Positions 14,545 to 20,731 of a DNA stretch of 20,731 nt are shown here, one piece after another. Positions within the stretch are counted from its first letter, which is position 1, and every line of letters starts with the position of its first letter. The stretch lies in assembly GCA_008016945.1 (NCBI GenBank), contig SSGN01000180.1, positions 1 to 20,731 of the forward strand. The letters are read 5' to 3'. The stretch comes from Flavobacteriales bacterium. GTDB lineage: Bacteria; Bacteroidota; Bacteroidia; Flavobacteriales; PHOS-HE28. The notes under the pieces were generated by a model. It was not told the origin of the DNA, searched no databases, and saw only the letters and a program-made list of their open reading frames with translations. A program made the translations under genes and the position numbers.

Positions 14545-14991
14545 TCAGAAAGGCAGATCGTCCATCTCGTCCGTGACCGGTGCACCGGCGGGGCCGGAGG
14601 CTGCCGGTGCCGCTTGAGGTGGTGCCGTCGTACGAGGTGCTACCCCGTCACCACCGCTCGCCCGGTCCAGCATGGTCAACTCATCGGCCACGATCTCCGT
14701 GGTGTAACGCGTGTTGTTGTCCTTGTCCTGCCATTGCCGGGTGCGCAACTTACCCTCCACGTACACCTTGCTCCCTTTGCGCAGGTACTTCTCGGTGATC
14801 TCCGCCAGACCACGCCAAACCACCACGTTGTGCCATTCGGTCTGCTCCCGACGCTCACCGGTCTGCCGGTCCTTGAACGTTTCGGTGGTGGCCAAACGGA
14901 AATTCGCCACGCTGGCGCCGTTCTGTAGATGACGCACTTCGGGATCGGCGCCGAGGTTGCCGATCAGGATCACTTTGTTCACTCCGGCCAT
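14545..14991 (-). CDS. ssb: Single-stranded DNA-binding protein
   Basis: The 148-residue protein binds single-stranded DNA as a tetramer and recruits replication and repair partners. The OB fold covers about 1-108, with [20 protein letters not shown] at the start, [14 protein letters not shown] in the middle and [15 protein letters not shown] after it. A flexible Ala/Pro/Gly linker (115-141) leads to the acidic tail DEMDDLPF, whose last residues are the universal protein-interaction tip. It lies 36 bases after mutY and abuts gldE, so it is probably the second gene of a mutY-ssb-gldE-gldD operon with an extra promoter just upstream. Confidence 0.97.
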   Translation of the reverse strand: MAGVNKVILIGNLGADPEVRHLQNGASVANFRLATTETFKDRQTGERREQTEWHNVVVWRGLAEITEKYLRKGSKVYVEGKLRTRQWQDKDNNTRYTTEIVADELTMLDRASGGDGVAPRTTAPPQAAPAASGPAGAPVTDEMDDLPF

Positions 14992-15010
14992 GACTGATGG
15001 GGTAGGGCTA

Positions 15011-15018
15011 CGAAGATA
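15011..15018 (-). promoter_or_regulatory. -7-like box of ssb
   Basis: TATCTTCG on the minus strand lies in the 36-base mutY-ssb gap and ends 19 bases before the ssb ATG. It differs from TATCTTTG by one base. It would let ssb be expressed independently of mutY. No -33 TTG identified. Confidence 0.45.
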
Positions 15019-15027
15019 ACGCTTCGA

Positions 15028-16077
15028 TCACGGTCGCACCGAGACCAGGTATCGTTCGATCAAGCGGGGAAGGGCATGGCCGTCCAGCGTGTCGGCACCG
15101 GTCAGCGACCACACCTTCGGCTTCCGATAGCCCTTCGGCGGCCTTACCTCCCAGAACAACGCGACAATGTGCTGGTGGCTCAGTACGTGTTTCACCGGGC
15201 CATGCCTCCGCACGATGGTCCAACCGGCGCCCAGCTGTTGTTGCAGCAGAATGCCGAACCGCTTTAGGGTTGGCGCCTGGTCGCTTTCGATCAGTGGCAG
15301 CTGGTAGAGCCCTTGCCAGATATCCCTGCCCGTGCGCTTCTCCAAATAGATGCCTTTCGGCGTTGTGATGTGCAGGAAGTTGAAGTGGCGGGTGCGCACC
15401 TTGGGCTTTCCGGCCTTCACCGGCAGCTCGCCCGTACGCTCCATGCGCCGGGCCATGCAGCGCAAGGCCAACGGGCAATCGCCGCAACGGGGTGCACGTG
15501 GCGTGCAGACCAGTGCTCCCAACTCCATCACCGCTTGGTTGTGGTCGCCGGGATGGTCTTCATCGATCAGCCGAGCCGCCAGCGCACGGAACGCTTTCCT
15601 ACCCGCTGTGCTATCGACCGGTGTGGCGATACCGAATACCCGGGCGAGCACCCGGTACACGTTCCCATCCACCACCGGCTCCACCAACCCGAAGGCGATG
15701 GACCCGATGGCCGCGGCCGTGTAGTCGCCCACCCCTTTCAACTCCCGCAAGGCCGCAATGTCGGCCGGGAATCGTCCGCCATGGACCTCCACGACCTGCC
15801 GTGCTGCCGTCCGTAGGTTCCGGGCACGGCTGTAGTAACCGAGGCCCTGCCAGAGCCGAAGCACTTCGTCCTCAGAGGCTTGGGCCAGATCCTGCACCGT
15901 GGGGTAGCGCTCCACGAAGCGGTGCCAGTACGCCAAACCTTGATCCACTCGGGTCTGCTGCAGGATCACCTCGCTCAGCCAGATGGGGTAGGGGAGGCGT
16001 CCGGTGCGCCAGGGCAGAGGGCGCTGGTGCTCCCGGTACCAGGGCAATAGTGCCTTGCTGAACCAAGCTGTTGACAT
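15028..16077 (-). CDS. mutY: A/G-specific adenine glycosylase MutY
   Basis: MutY removes adenine mispaired with 8-oxoguanine. The 349-residue protein shows the complete active enzyme: catalytic Glu36 in LSEVILQQTRV, QGLGYYSRARNL (77-88), the helix-hairpin-helix LKGVGDYTAAAI (113-124) and catalytic Asp138 in VVDGNVYRV. The [4Fe-4S] cluster has Cys191, 198, 201 and 207 in CX6CX2CX5C spacing. The C-terminal Nudix-like domain that reads 8-oxoG runs from about 225 to 345 (FNFLHITTPKGIYLEKR, HVLSHQHI). The ATG at 16077 gives MSTAWFSKALLPWY, the normal N-terminus. It diverges from the HU-like gene. Confidence 0.97.
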   Translation of the reverse strand: MSTAWFSKALLPWYREHQRPLPWRTGRLPYPIWLSEVILQQTRVDQGLAYWHRFVERYPTVQDLAQASEDEVLRLWQGLGYYSRARNLRTAARQVVEVHGGRFPADIAALRELKGVGDYTAAAIGSIAFGLVEPVVDGNVYRVLARVFGIATPVDSTAGRKAFRALAARLIDEDHPGDHNQAVMELGALVCTPRAPRCGDCPLALRCMARRMERTGELPVKAGKPKVRTRHFNFLHITTPKGIYLEKRTGRDIWQGLYQLPLIESDQAPTLKRFGILLQQQLGAGWTIVRRHGPVKHVLSHQHIVALFWEVRPPKGYRKPKVWSLTGADTLDGHALPRLIERYLVSVRP

Positions 16078-16084
16078 ACAGGGC

Positions 16085-16092
16085 CAAAGATC
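16085..16092 (-). promoter_or_regulatory. -7-like box seven bases upstream of mutY
   Basis: GATCTTTG on the minus strand matches TAnnTTTG at seven of eight positions and ends seven bases before the mutY ATG, implying a very short or absent leader. It is back to back with the HU promoter. No -33 TTG at usual spacing. Confidence 0.4.
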
Positions 16093-16094
16093 GG

Positions 16095-16124
16095 TTGCGT
16101 GATCCATTTGAACGGCTATCTTTG
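16095..16124 (+). promoter_or_regulatory. Bacteroidota promoter of the HU operon
   Basis: TTG at 16095-16097 and TATCTTTG at 16117-16124 are separated by 19 bases, a full match to the Bacteroidota -33 (TTG) and -7 (TAnnTTTG) elements. The -7 box ends 22 bases before the HU ATG. This is the best-formed promoter in the window. Confidence 0.75.
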
Positions 16125-16146
16125 CCGCCCCAAACCGAAGAGGGTT

Positions 16147-16443
16147 ATGACGAAGGCAGAGTTGGTCAGCATCATCTCCAAGAGCACGGGCGTGGAGCGC
16201 CAAGTCGTGCTTACGACCGTTGAAGCGTTCATGGAGGAAGTGAAGAACAGCTTGGAGAAAGGGGAGAACGTACACCTCCGTGGTTTCGGGAGCTTCGTGG
16301 TGAAGCGTAGGGCGCAGAAGACCGGAAGGATCCTCGCCAAAAACACCACCATCATCATTCCGGCGCACGATGTGCCGGCGTTCAAGCCTGCCGACACGTT
16401 CGTCGATAAGGTGAAGAACCGCCCCGCAGGCGGTCAGCAGTGA
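16147..16443 (+). CDS. HU/IHF-family DNA-binding protein
   Basis: The 98-residue protein belongs to the HU/IHF nucleoid-protein family. It begins MTKAELVSIISKSTGVERQ (helices 1-2), continues VEAFMEEVKNSLEKGENVHLRGFGSF (25-50) with the signature Gly-Phe-Gly-x-Phe, then VVKRRAQKTGRILAKNTTIIIPAHDVPAFKPA, the DNA-binding arm and its return strand. It compacts and bends DNA as a dimer. The arm tip lacks the exact RNP motif (it reads ILAKNTT), which is common among Bacteroidota members. The ATG at 16147 is favoured by the promoter at 16095-16124 and a purine-rich GAAGAGGG just upstream. Its stop overlaps the next start as TGATG. Confidence 0.95.
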   Translation: MTKAELVSIISKSTGVERQVVLTTVEAFMEEVKNSLEKGENVHLRGFGSFVVKRRAQKTGRILAKNTTIIIPAHDVPAFKPADTFVDKVKNRPAGGQQ

Positions 16444-16928
16444 TGGGCTTGAAGAAGCCGCAGCTGTTGGCCCTGGTGGGTGCGTTGGTGGTGATCGTTC
16501 TTTTATTGATGGTGCCCCGGACACCTGCCGGGAAGCAAGCGGCGGAGGTATCTCCCATGGCCCCCGGCCAGGCCAAGACCCAAGAGGCGATCGCCCTGGT
16601 GAATGGCCAGGACCCCATGCGGGGTATCATGATGCTGCGCGAGGTCTTGGAAGAGGATCCCGACAATGTGGAAGCACATTGGCACCTGGGCCTCTTCTCC
16701 ATCCAGAGCGGTCAGTACGACAAGGCCCTGGACCGCTTCCGAAAGGTGTTGGAACTGGACTCGGTACGTTACCCCGATGCCTGGTTCTATATCGGGAACA
16801 TGTACCTGCGTACGGATAGTACCCAGCGCGCCATCGAAAGTCTGAAGAAGTATCGAACACTGACTCAGGATACGAGCGTCCTCGCTGAGGTCGACCGGAT
16901 CTTGATCGATCTGGAGAACGTTAAATAA
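16443..16928 (+). CDS. Membrane-anchored TPR protein
   Basis: The 161-residue protein has an N-terminal membrane anchor (about 8-25, LLALVGALVVIVLLLMV) and a periplasm-facing region with TPR helices at about 55-150. Two units are clear: VEAHWHLGLFSIQSGQYDKALDRFRKVLELD (76-106) and PDAWFYIGNMYLRTDSTQRAIESLKKY (111-137). TPR domains bind partner proteins; no catalytic motif is seen. Its start overlaps the HU stop (TGATG; a GTG at 16440 is a less likely alternative), and its stop overlaps the Shine-Dalgarno of the next gene, so it is firmly embedded in this operon. Its partner and role are unknown. Confidence 0.85.
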   Translation: MGLKKPQLLALVGALVVIVLLLMVPRTPAGKQAAEVSPMAPGQAKTQEAIALVNGQDPMRGIMMLREVLEEDPDNVEAHWHLGLFSIQSGQYDKALDRFRKVLELDSVRYPDAWFYIGNMYLRTDSTQRAIESLKKYRTLTQDTSVLAEVDRILIDLENVK

Positions 16929-16932
16929 GGAG
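16927..16932 (+). promoter_or_regulatory. Strong Shine-Dalgarno sequence before the 31-residue basic protein gene
   Basis: AAGGAG lies four bases before the ATG at 16937 and shares its first two bases with the stop codon of the TPR gene. Apart from a weaker GAAGAGGG before the HU start, none of the other start codons I examined has a comparable motif, in line with the weak use of Shine-Dalgarno pairing in Bacteroidota. Confidence 0.75.
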
Positions 16933-16936
16933 CACC

Positions 16937-17032
16937 ATGCCCTGCGGAAAGAAGAGAAAACGTCACAAGATGGCCACCCACAAGCGCAAGAAGCGGCTGC
17001 GGAAGAACCGTCACAAGAAGAAGAACCGGTAG
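16937..17032 (+). CDS. 31-residue Lys/Arg-rich protein, AURKAIP1/COX24 (mS38)-like
   Basis: The sequence MPCGKKRKRHKMATHKRKKR plus RKNRHKKKNR after one Leu gives a 31-residue protein of which over half is Lys or Arg. It fits the small Bacteroidota proteins that databases call AURKAIP1/COX24 domain-containing, whose namesake is the mitochondrial ribosomal protein mS38. From memory of the family I consider the match good, but it was not searched. Such a basic peptide probably binds rRNA as a ribosomal or ribosome-associated protein. It sits between the TPR gene and rng, with a strong Shine-Dalgarno. It is easily missed by gene finders because of its length. Confidence 0.8.
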   Translation: MPCGKKRKRHKMATHKRKKRLRKNRHKKKNR

Positions 17033-17054
17033 GTCCTTCTGAGGGTTGAATAGC

Positions 17055-17117
17055 GTGGGTCCGGGAGTATGCGCTCCTGGGCCACATGCGCTACATGGGG
17101 TGGCCCCGGGCCGCCCC
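17055..17117 (+). promoter_or_regulatory. Two hairpins in the leader of rng
   Basis: The 111-base gap before rng contains an imperfect hairpin at 17055-17085 (GTGG..CC.GGAG pairing with CTCC.GG.CCAC around a TATGCG loop). A tight second hairpin follows at 17097-17117: GGGGTGGC and GCCGCCCC, eight pairs including one G-U, with a CCCGG loop. The GTG start of rng follows 26 bases later. No T-run follows either stem, so a terminator is less likely than an RNA-level control element. Confidence 0.5.
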
Positions 17118-17143
17118 GGCTCAGCCTACCATACCGTTCCGTA

Positions 17144-18694
17144 GTGAACATCGATCTCATCATCCGCTCCGGCGAAGGTGAAGTGGCCCTGGCCCTGATG
17201 AAGGACAAGGTGCTGGCTGAACTGCACCGTGAAAAGACCGAGCGCGGCTTCGCCGTAGGCGATGTGTACCTGGCCAAGGTGCGCAAGGTGGCCCCTGGCC
17301 TCAACGCCGCGTTCGTGGACGTGGGCCACGAGAAGGATGCGTTCCTTCATTATTTCGACCTGGGGCCCCAGTACCGGAATTCCTACAAGTTCGCCAAAGG
17401 TGCGGTGAATGGCACGGTACAGACCAGCCTGCTGCACGATTGGAAGCTCGATACCGACATCCCCAAGGAAGGGAAGTTGGCCGACGTGCTCAGCGCGAGC
17501 CAGAACATCCTGGTGCAGATCGCCAAGGAGCCCATCAGCACCAAGGGTCCGCGCCTCACCGCCGAGGTGACCCTGGCCGGCCGGTACATGGTGCTGGTGC
17601 CGTTCATGAACAAGACCAGCATCTCTTCGCGCATCACCGACGAGGTGGAACGCAAGCGGCTGAAGGAACTGATGGTGGCCATCAAACCGAAGAACTTCGG
17701 GGTCATCATTCGTACGAATGCCGAAGGCAAACGGTCCGAGGACCTGGAGAATGACCTGAGAACGCTGCTCCAGCGCTGGGATACGTTGTTCCACAACCTG
17801 CGCAACGCCCAGCCCCCGAAGAAGGTGCTCGGCGAATTGGATCGCACCAGCGCGGTGTTGCGGGATGTGCTCAACAAGAACTTCACCAGCATTCACGTGG
17901 ACGAGGAGCTCCTGGCCGAGGAGATCACCCAAACGCTGGAGAAGATCGCGCCCGAGAAGAAGGGCATCGTGAAGCACTATAAGGGCAAGCTCGACATCTT
18001 CGACAACTTCGGGGTCAACAAGCAGATCAAACAGGCCTTCGGTAAGCAGGTGATGCTCACCAGTGGTGCTTACCTGATCATCGAGAAGACCGAGGCCATG
18101 CACGTGATCGACGTGAACAGTGGCAGCCGCAAGGGAGGCAACCAGGAGCAGGAGAAGAACGCCCTCGACATCAACGTGGAGGCGGCCAAGGAGATCGCCC
18201 GGCTCCTGCGTCTACGCGACATGGGCGGCATCATCTGCATCGACTTCATCGACCTCTACGAACCCGAGAACCGGCGCATCCTGCACAAGACCCTGAAGGA
18301 TGCCATGGAGGACGATAAGGCCAAGCACAACGTGCTGCCGCCGTCGCGCTTCGGTGTGATCGAGCTCACCCGCCAGCGTGTGCGCCCCGAAACGGAGATC
18401 GACACCAGCGAGAACTGCCCCACCTGCAACGGCACCGGCGAAGTGAGCGCGCCCGTCCTGATCGTGGACGAGATCGAGAACGCCCTCAACTACCTCCATG
18501 GCGAGAAGCAGATGAGTGGGCTCACGTTGAGCGTTCATCCTTTCCTTGCGGCATACTTCACCAAGGGCCTGCCCAGCATCCAGCACAAGTGGTGGTGGCG
18601 TTGGCGGAAATGGGTGAAGGTGAAGGGTGAAGGCTCGCACCAATACCTCGATTTCACCGTGCAGGATAGCGCGGGGAACGAGGTGCCGTTGTAG
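17144..18694 (+). CDS. rng: Ribonuclease G/E family endoribonuclease
   Basis: The 516-residue single-strand-specific endoribonuclease acts in rRNA maturation and mRNA decay. An S1-like RNA-binding domain occupies about 36-135 (GDVYLAKVRKVAPGLNAAFVDVGHEKDAFLH) and holds an insertion typical of Bacteroidota members. The DNase I-like catalytic domain has Asp323 and Asn325 in VIDVNSGS and Asp367 in ICIDFIDLYEPENR; ELTRQRVRP (407-415) follows. The Zn-link CPTCNGTG (425-432) joins the dimer. There is no long unstructured scaffold tail, so RNase G-like architecture. I chose the GTG at 17144 (VNIDLIIRSG) because it matches the usual N-terminus; an upstream in-frame ATG at 17069 would put the leader hairpins inside the coding region. 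Confidence 0.95.
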   Translation: MNIDLIIRSGEGEVALALMKDKVLAELHREKTERGFAVGDVYLAKVRKVAPGLNAAFVDVGHEKDAFLHYFDLGPQYRNSYKFAKGAVNGTVQTSLLHDWKLDTDIPKEGKLADVLSASQNILVQIAKEPISTKGPRLTAEVTLAGRYMVLVPFMNKTSISSRITDEVERKRLKELMVAIKPKNFGVIIRTNAEGKRSEDLENDLRTLLQRWDTLFHNLRNAQPPKKVLGELDRTSAVLRDVLNKNFTSIHVDEELLAEEITQTLEKIAPEKKGIVKHYKGKLDIFDNFGVNKQIKQAFGKQVMLTSGAYLIIEKTEAMHVIDVNSGSRKGGNQEQEKNALDINVEAAKEIARLLRLRDMGGIICIDFIDLYEPENRRILHKTLKDAMEDDKAKHNVLPPSRFGVIELTRQRVRPETEIDTSENCPTCNGTGEVSAPVLIVDEIENALNYLHGEKQMSGLTLSVHPFLAAYFTKGLPSIQHKWWWRWRKWVKVKGEGSHQYLDFTVQDSAGNEVPL

Positions 18695-18715
18695 GTACAA
18701 GCGGCCTGCACCACG

Positions 18716-20017
18716 TCAGTTGAGGGCCTCCTTGGCTTTGTGGAAGAGGTCCTTGATGCCCTTTTCTGCGGCATCGCCCCCCTCGCTTCCGGCGTACTTC
18801 TCAAGCTCGGTGATGAATGCCTTGAGGCCATCCAGCGCCTCGAACATCCGCTCCGCATGGGGAACGCCCCGTTCGACCAGCAACTGCTTCCAGTCCACTT
18901 CGGCGAGGAGTGACAGGAGGTATTCCGAAGCGATCCTCCCAAGGAGCACCTTGTCGTAGACACCGTTCAGCGCTTTGCCGGGTTCCCGGTCACGCACGTA
19001 GCCGATCGCGGTATCCAGTTGTTTCCGTTCGTTCGCGCCAAGCCGTGGGCTGGAGCGTAGTTTGGTGAGCGAGGCAATGGCCTTGTCGCTCTCTTCGTGT
19101 TTCAGATAAAGGTAGGCTTCGACGGACCACACGAGTTCGTTGTCGAGGCCGATCTCCCTGGCATCATCAAGGAAGGTCTCGAAGTCATCCAACGCGCGCT
19201 CCTCGTCCACCTTCCGGTCCATCATAGACCGCGTAAGGCCGCGCATCAAATGGTTCAGTGCATGGAACGCGGTGTTGGTCGTACGGTCGTCGCTTCCACG
19301 CCACTGGAACACGACACGCATGAAGAACGGGTCGGCATCCTTGTTAGCCTCAACCCAAGCGATGTTGTCCGAGAATTCGGCTTCGGCCATGTAGTACAAG
19401 CCCTTTTGGAAGAACAGCAGCCCGCGATAGTAGCGGATCAGCGCTTTCACTTCGGATGCTTCCAGCCGGTACGCGTCGGTCTTAAGACACTCGTAGAACG
19501 ATATGTCCTCACCCAAGTCCTTCGTCAATAGCGCGAATATGCTGAGGACAGTATGCTCTCCACTCTGCACATGCAGCTTCTCTTCGCCCGAGAGCAACGT
19601 GTATGGAATGCCTGTGGTGTCGCTGCGCTGCATCTGGAAAACATCGGTGAGCGTGGGGAACACGTCCTCGTCGACGTTCGTGGTCATCGACCTGAGCTTG
19701 GACAATTTGCGCACGAGCCGCAGACGATCCACGATGGATCGTTCTTCAGGGTCGATCTCCGTGTAGCCGATCACCGCTGCCGAGACCTGTGCCAGATCGG
19801 CGCTCAGGGCTTGAAGCTCAGGTGGTAGGCGGTCTTGCGCCACGGATGAGCGCGTGGCGATCTTGACCACCTTGTAGTAGTCCACTTTGATGGTGCTGGC
19901 CCGGTCGTGAGCGATCCGTCGGTCCTTTTCCAGCATCGTGGTATCGTGACTTTCCTCTACCGAACAGGCACCGAGGCACAGGTAGAAAAGGGCCGCAAGG
20001 GTCTTGTTGAGGGACAT
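18716..20017 (-). CDS. Unrecognised lipoprotein, helical
   Basis: I do not recognise this 433-residue protein. It starts MSLNKTLAALFYLCLGACSV with a lipobox, lipidated Cys18, so it is probably on the outer or inner membrane facing the periplasm or surface. The rest is predicted mainly helical by eye, with TPR-like stretches such as ALIRYYRGLLFFQKGLYYMA (188-207) and WSVEAYLYLKHEESDKAIAS. No catalytic motif is visible. The C-terminus is charged (SEGGDAAEKGIKDLFHKAKE). It converges on rng with 21 bases between stops and diverges from recX; neither neighbour hints at its role. The ATG at 20017 is fixed by the signal peptide. Confidence 0.8.
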   Translation of the reverse strand: MSLNKTLAALFYLCLGACSVEESHDTTMLEKDRRIAHDRASTIKVDYYKVVKIATRSSVAQDRLPPELQALSADLAQVSAAVIGYTEIDPEERSIVDRLRLVRKLSKLRSMTTNVDEDVFPTLTDVFQMQRSDTTGIPYTLLSGEEKLHVQSGEHTVLSIFALLTKDLGEDISFYECLKTDAYRLEASEVKALIRYYRGLLFFQKGLYYMAEAEFSDNIAWVEANKDADPFFMRVVFQWRGSDDRTTNTAFHALNHLMRGLTRSMMDRKVDEERALDDFETFLDDAREIGLDNELVWSVEAYLYLKHEESDKAIASLTKLRSSPRLGANERKQLDTAIGYVRDREPGKALNGVYDKVLLGRIASEYLLSLLAEVDWKQLLVERGVPHAERMFEALDGLKAFITELEKYAGSEGGDAAEKGIKDLFHKAKEALN

Positions 20018-20105
20018 GGATGTCTACAAAGTGGCTGGCTGTACGGAACAAAGACGGATTCAAAGTATGTGATCTTCTCCGAACGCTTCCCCCTTCGGAA
20101 ACCGG

Positions 20106-20113
20106 CATCTTCG
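20106..20113 (+). promoter_or_regulatory. -7-like box four bases upstream of recX
   Basis: CATCTTCG-TGGC-GTG repeats the pattern and the four-base spacing seen before the two glycosyltransferase genes. It matches TAnnTTTG at six of eight positions. If real, the recX mRNA begins at or near its GTG start. Confidence 0.35.
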
Positions 20114-20117
20114 TGGC

Positions 20118-20576
20118 GTGCTGGACAACAAGGAACAGGGCTGGATCCCCAAAGCCCGCAACTACTGCGCCCGTCAGGAGCGTTGCCAGCAGGAGGTGCG
20201 CGACAAACTGTGCGCATGGCAGGTTCCTGCGAAGGACATCGAACCCATCATCAGCCAACTCATCGGCGAAGGATTCCTCAACGAAGCCCGCTTCGCGGAG
20301 CACTATGCGGTGAGCAAATCGAGGCAGAAGGGTTGGGGGCCGCGCAAGATCGAGGCGGCGCTGAAACAGAAGCAGGTGAGCGAGCCGTGTATCCGCGCTG
20401 CGCTGAAAGCGATCGACCAGGGCGAGCAGGAGGACCAGTTGAAGAAGCTGGTGGCCAAGCGGTGGGACAAGGAGAAGGAGACGAACGCGTTCCTCAAACG
20501 TCAGAAAGTAGTGGCGTACTTCCTGCGAAAAGGCTTCTCCATGGCCGAGGTCGAGAAGGTGCTCGCTGGGCGCTGA
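20118..20576 (+). CDS. recX: Regulatory protein RecX
   Basis: RecX binds RecA filaments and modulates recombination and the SOS response. The 152-residue, highly charged helical protein has the three tandem three-helix units of the family: ARNYCARQERCQQEVRDKLCAWQVP (about 13-37), IISQLIGEGFLNEARFAEHYAVSKSRQKGWGPRKIEAALKQKQV (44-87) and ERN-like C-terminal VVAYFLRKGFSMAEVEKVL (131-149). FLNEARFAEHYAVSKSRQKGWGPRKI holds the most conserved family signature. No ATG lies between the upstream in-frame stop at 20070 and the conserved region; GTG at 20118 is the best start. recA is not in the window. Confidence 0.92.
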   Translation: MLDNKEQGWIPKARNYCARQERCQQEVRDKLCAWQVPAKDIEPIISQLIGEGFLNEARFAEHYAVSKSRQKGWGPRKIEAALKQKQVSEPCIRAALKAIDQGEQEDQLKKLVAKRWDKEKETNAFLKRQKVVAYFLRKGFSMAEVEKVLAGR

Positions 20577-20673
20577 ATTCTTGAACCACCAAGGCGCAAC
20601 GGACGCCAAGCTTTCGCCGCGCTATTCGTACGACCTTCCGGGTACCTCGAAGAACCTCGTTTCGGCGGCGTTC

Positions 20674-20731
20674 ATGAGAAAGAAGCACAGCGGTCATCGC
20701 TTGCTCTCATTCGCCCATGCTTTGTTGCTCC
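20674..20731 (+). CDS. Possible start of a signal-peptide-bearing gene (runs off the right edge)
   Basis: From the ATG at 20674 the frame stays open to the window end, giving MRKKHSGHRLLSFAHALLL. A basic N-terminus followed by a hydrophobic stretch is what an export signal looks like. With only 19 codons and no clear promoter, this is tentative. Confidence 0.3.
   Translation, partial: MRKKHSGHRLLSFAHALLL

Noticed and set aside
16078..16524. N-terminal extension of mutY across the HU gene
   Set aside because: It runs antisense through the HU coding region and its promoter; MutY similarity begins at MSTAWFSKALLPWY.

Overview
The window is a high-GC chromosomal stretch from a Bacteroidota bacterium, most likely from or near the Flavobacteriales. 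The lineage call rests on gliding-motility genes gldE and gldD behind ssb and mutY, Bacteroidota-type -7 promoter boxes (TAnnTTTG), near absence of Shine-Dalgarno sequences, and a secreted repeat protein typical of the phylum. I see no insertion sequence, prophage, CRISPR array or integrase. Every gap between genes is shorter than 300 bases.

Left part (1-3191): the start of an ArsR-family repressor gene runs off the left edge, with an operator-like dyad in front of it. Upstream of it on the same strand lies a MarR regulator - RND/HlyD adaptor lipoprotein pair joined by an ATGA overlap. No pump gene accompanies the adaptor in the visible sequence. Divergent from marR is a membrane fatty acid desaturase.

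Translation block (3425-5774): a promoter, an initiator tRNA-Met with an unpaired 1:72 position, a strong hairpin, then the ribosome-assembly GTPases era and der. A secreted repeat protein follows (5885-7018).

Envelope block on the minus strand (7022-10726): a GT2 glycosyltransferase, an ArnT/PMT-type membrane glycosyltransferase and a Cys/Met-metabolism PLP enzyme, the last two joined by ATGA. Next come, on the plus strand, a lipoprotein with an unusual heavy-metal-associated domain (CX3C) and heme A synthase ctaA.

mutY-ssb-gldE-gldD run on the minus strand (16077 to 12666) with very tight junctions; gldD overlaps ctaA tail to tail. Divergent from mutY, an HU/IHF-like gene, a TPR protein, a 31-residue Lys/Arg-rich protein resembling the AURKAIP1/COX24 (mS38) family, and ribonuclease G (rng) run rightward. 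The window closes with an unrecognised 433-residue lipoprotein on the minus strand, recX, and the possible start of another gene.

Most of this is housekeeping sequence and I see no complete new defence or biosynthetic system. The points most worth a second look are: a recurrent -7 box, TAnCTTYG and close variants, lying 4-8 bases before several start codons, which suggests very short-leader or leaderless mRNAs; the single strong Shine-Dalgarno, placed before the 31-residue basic protein; a structured leader before rng; and the CX3C metal-binding-like lipoprotein.
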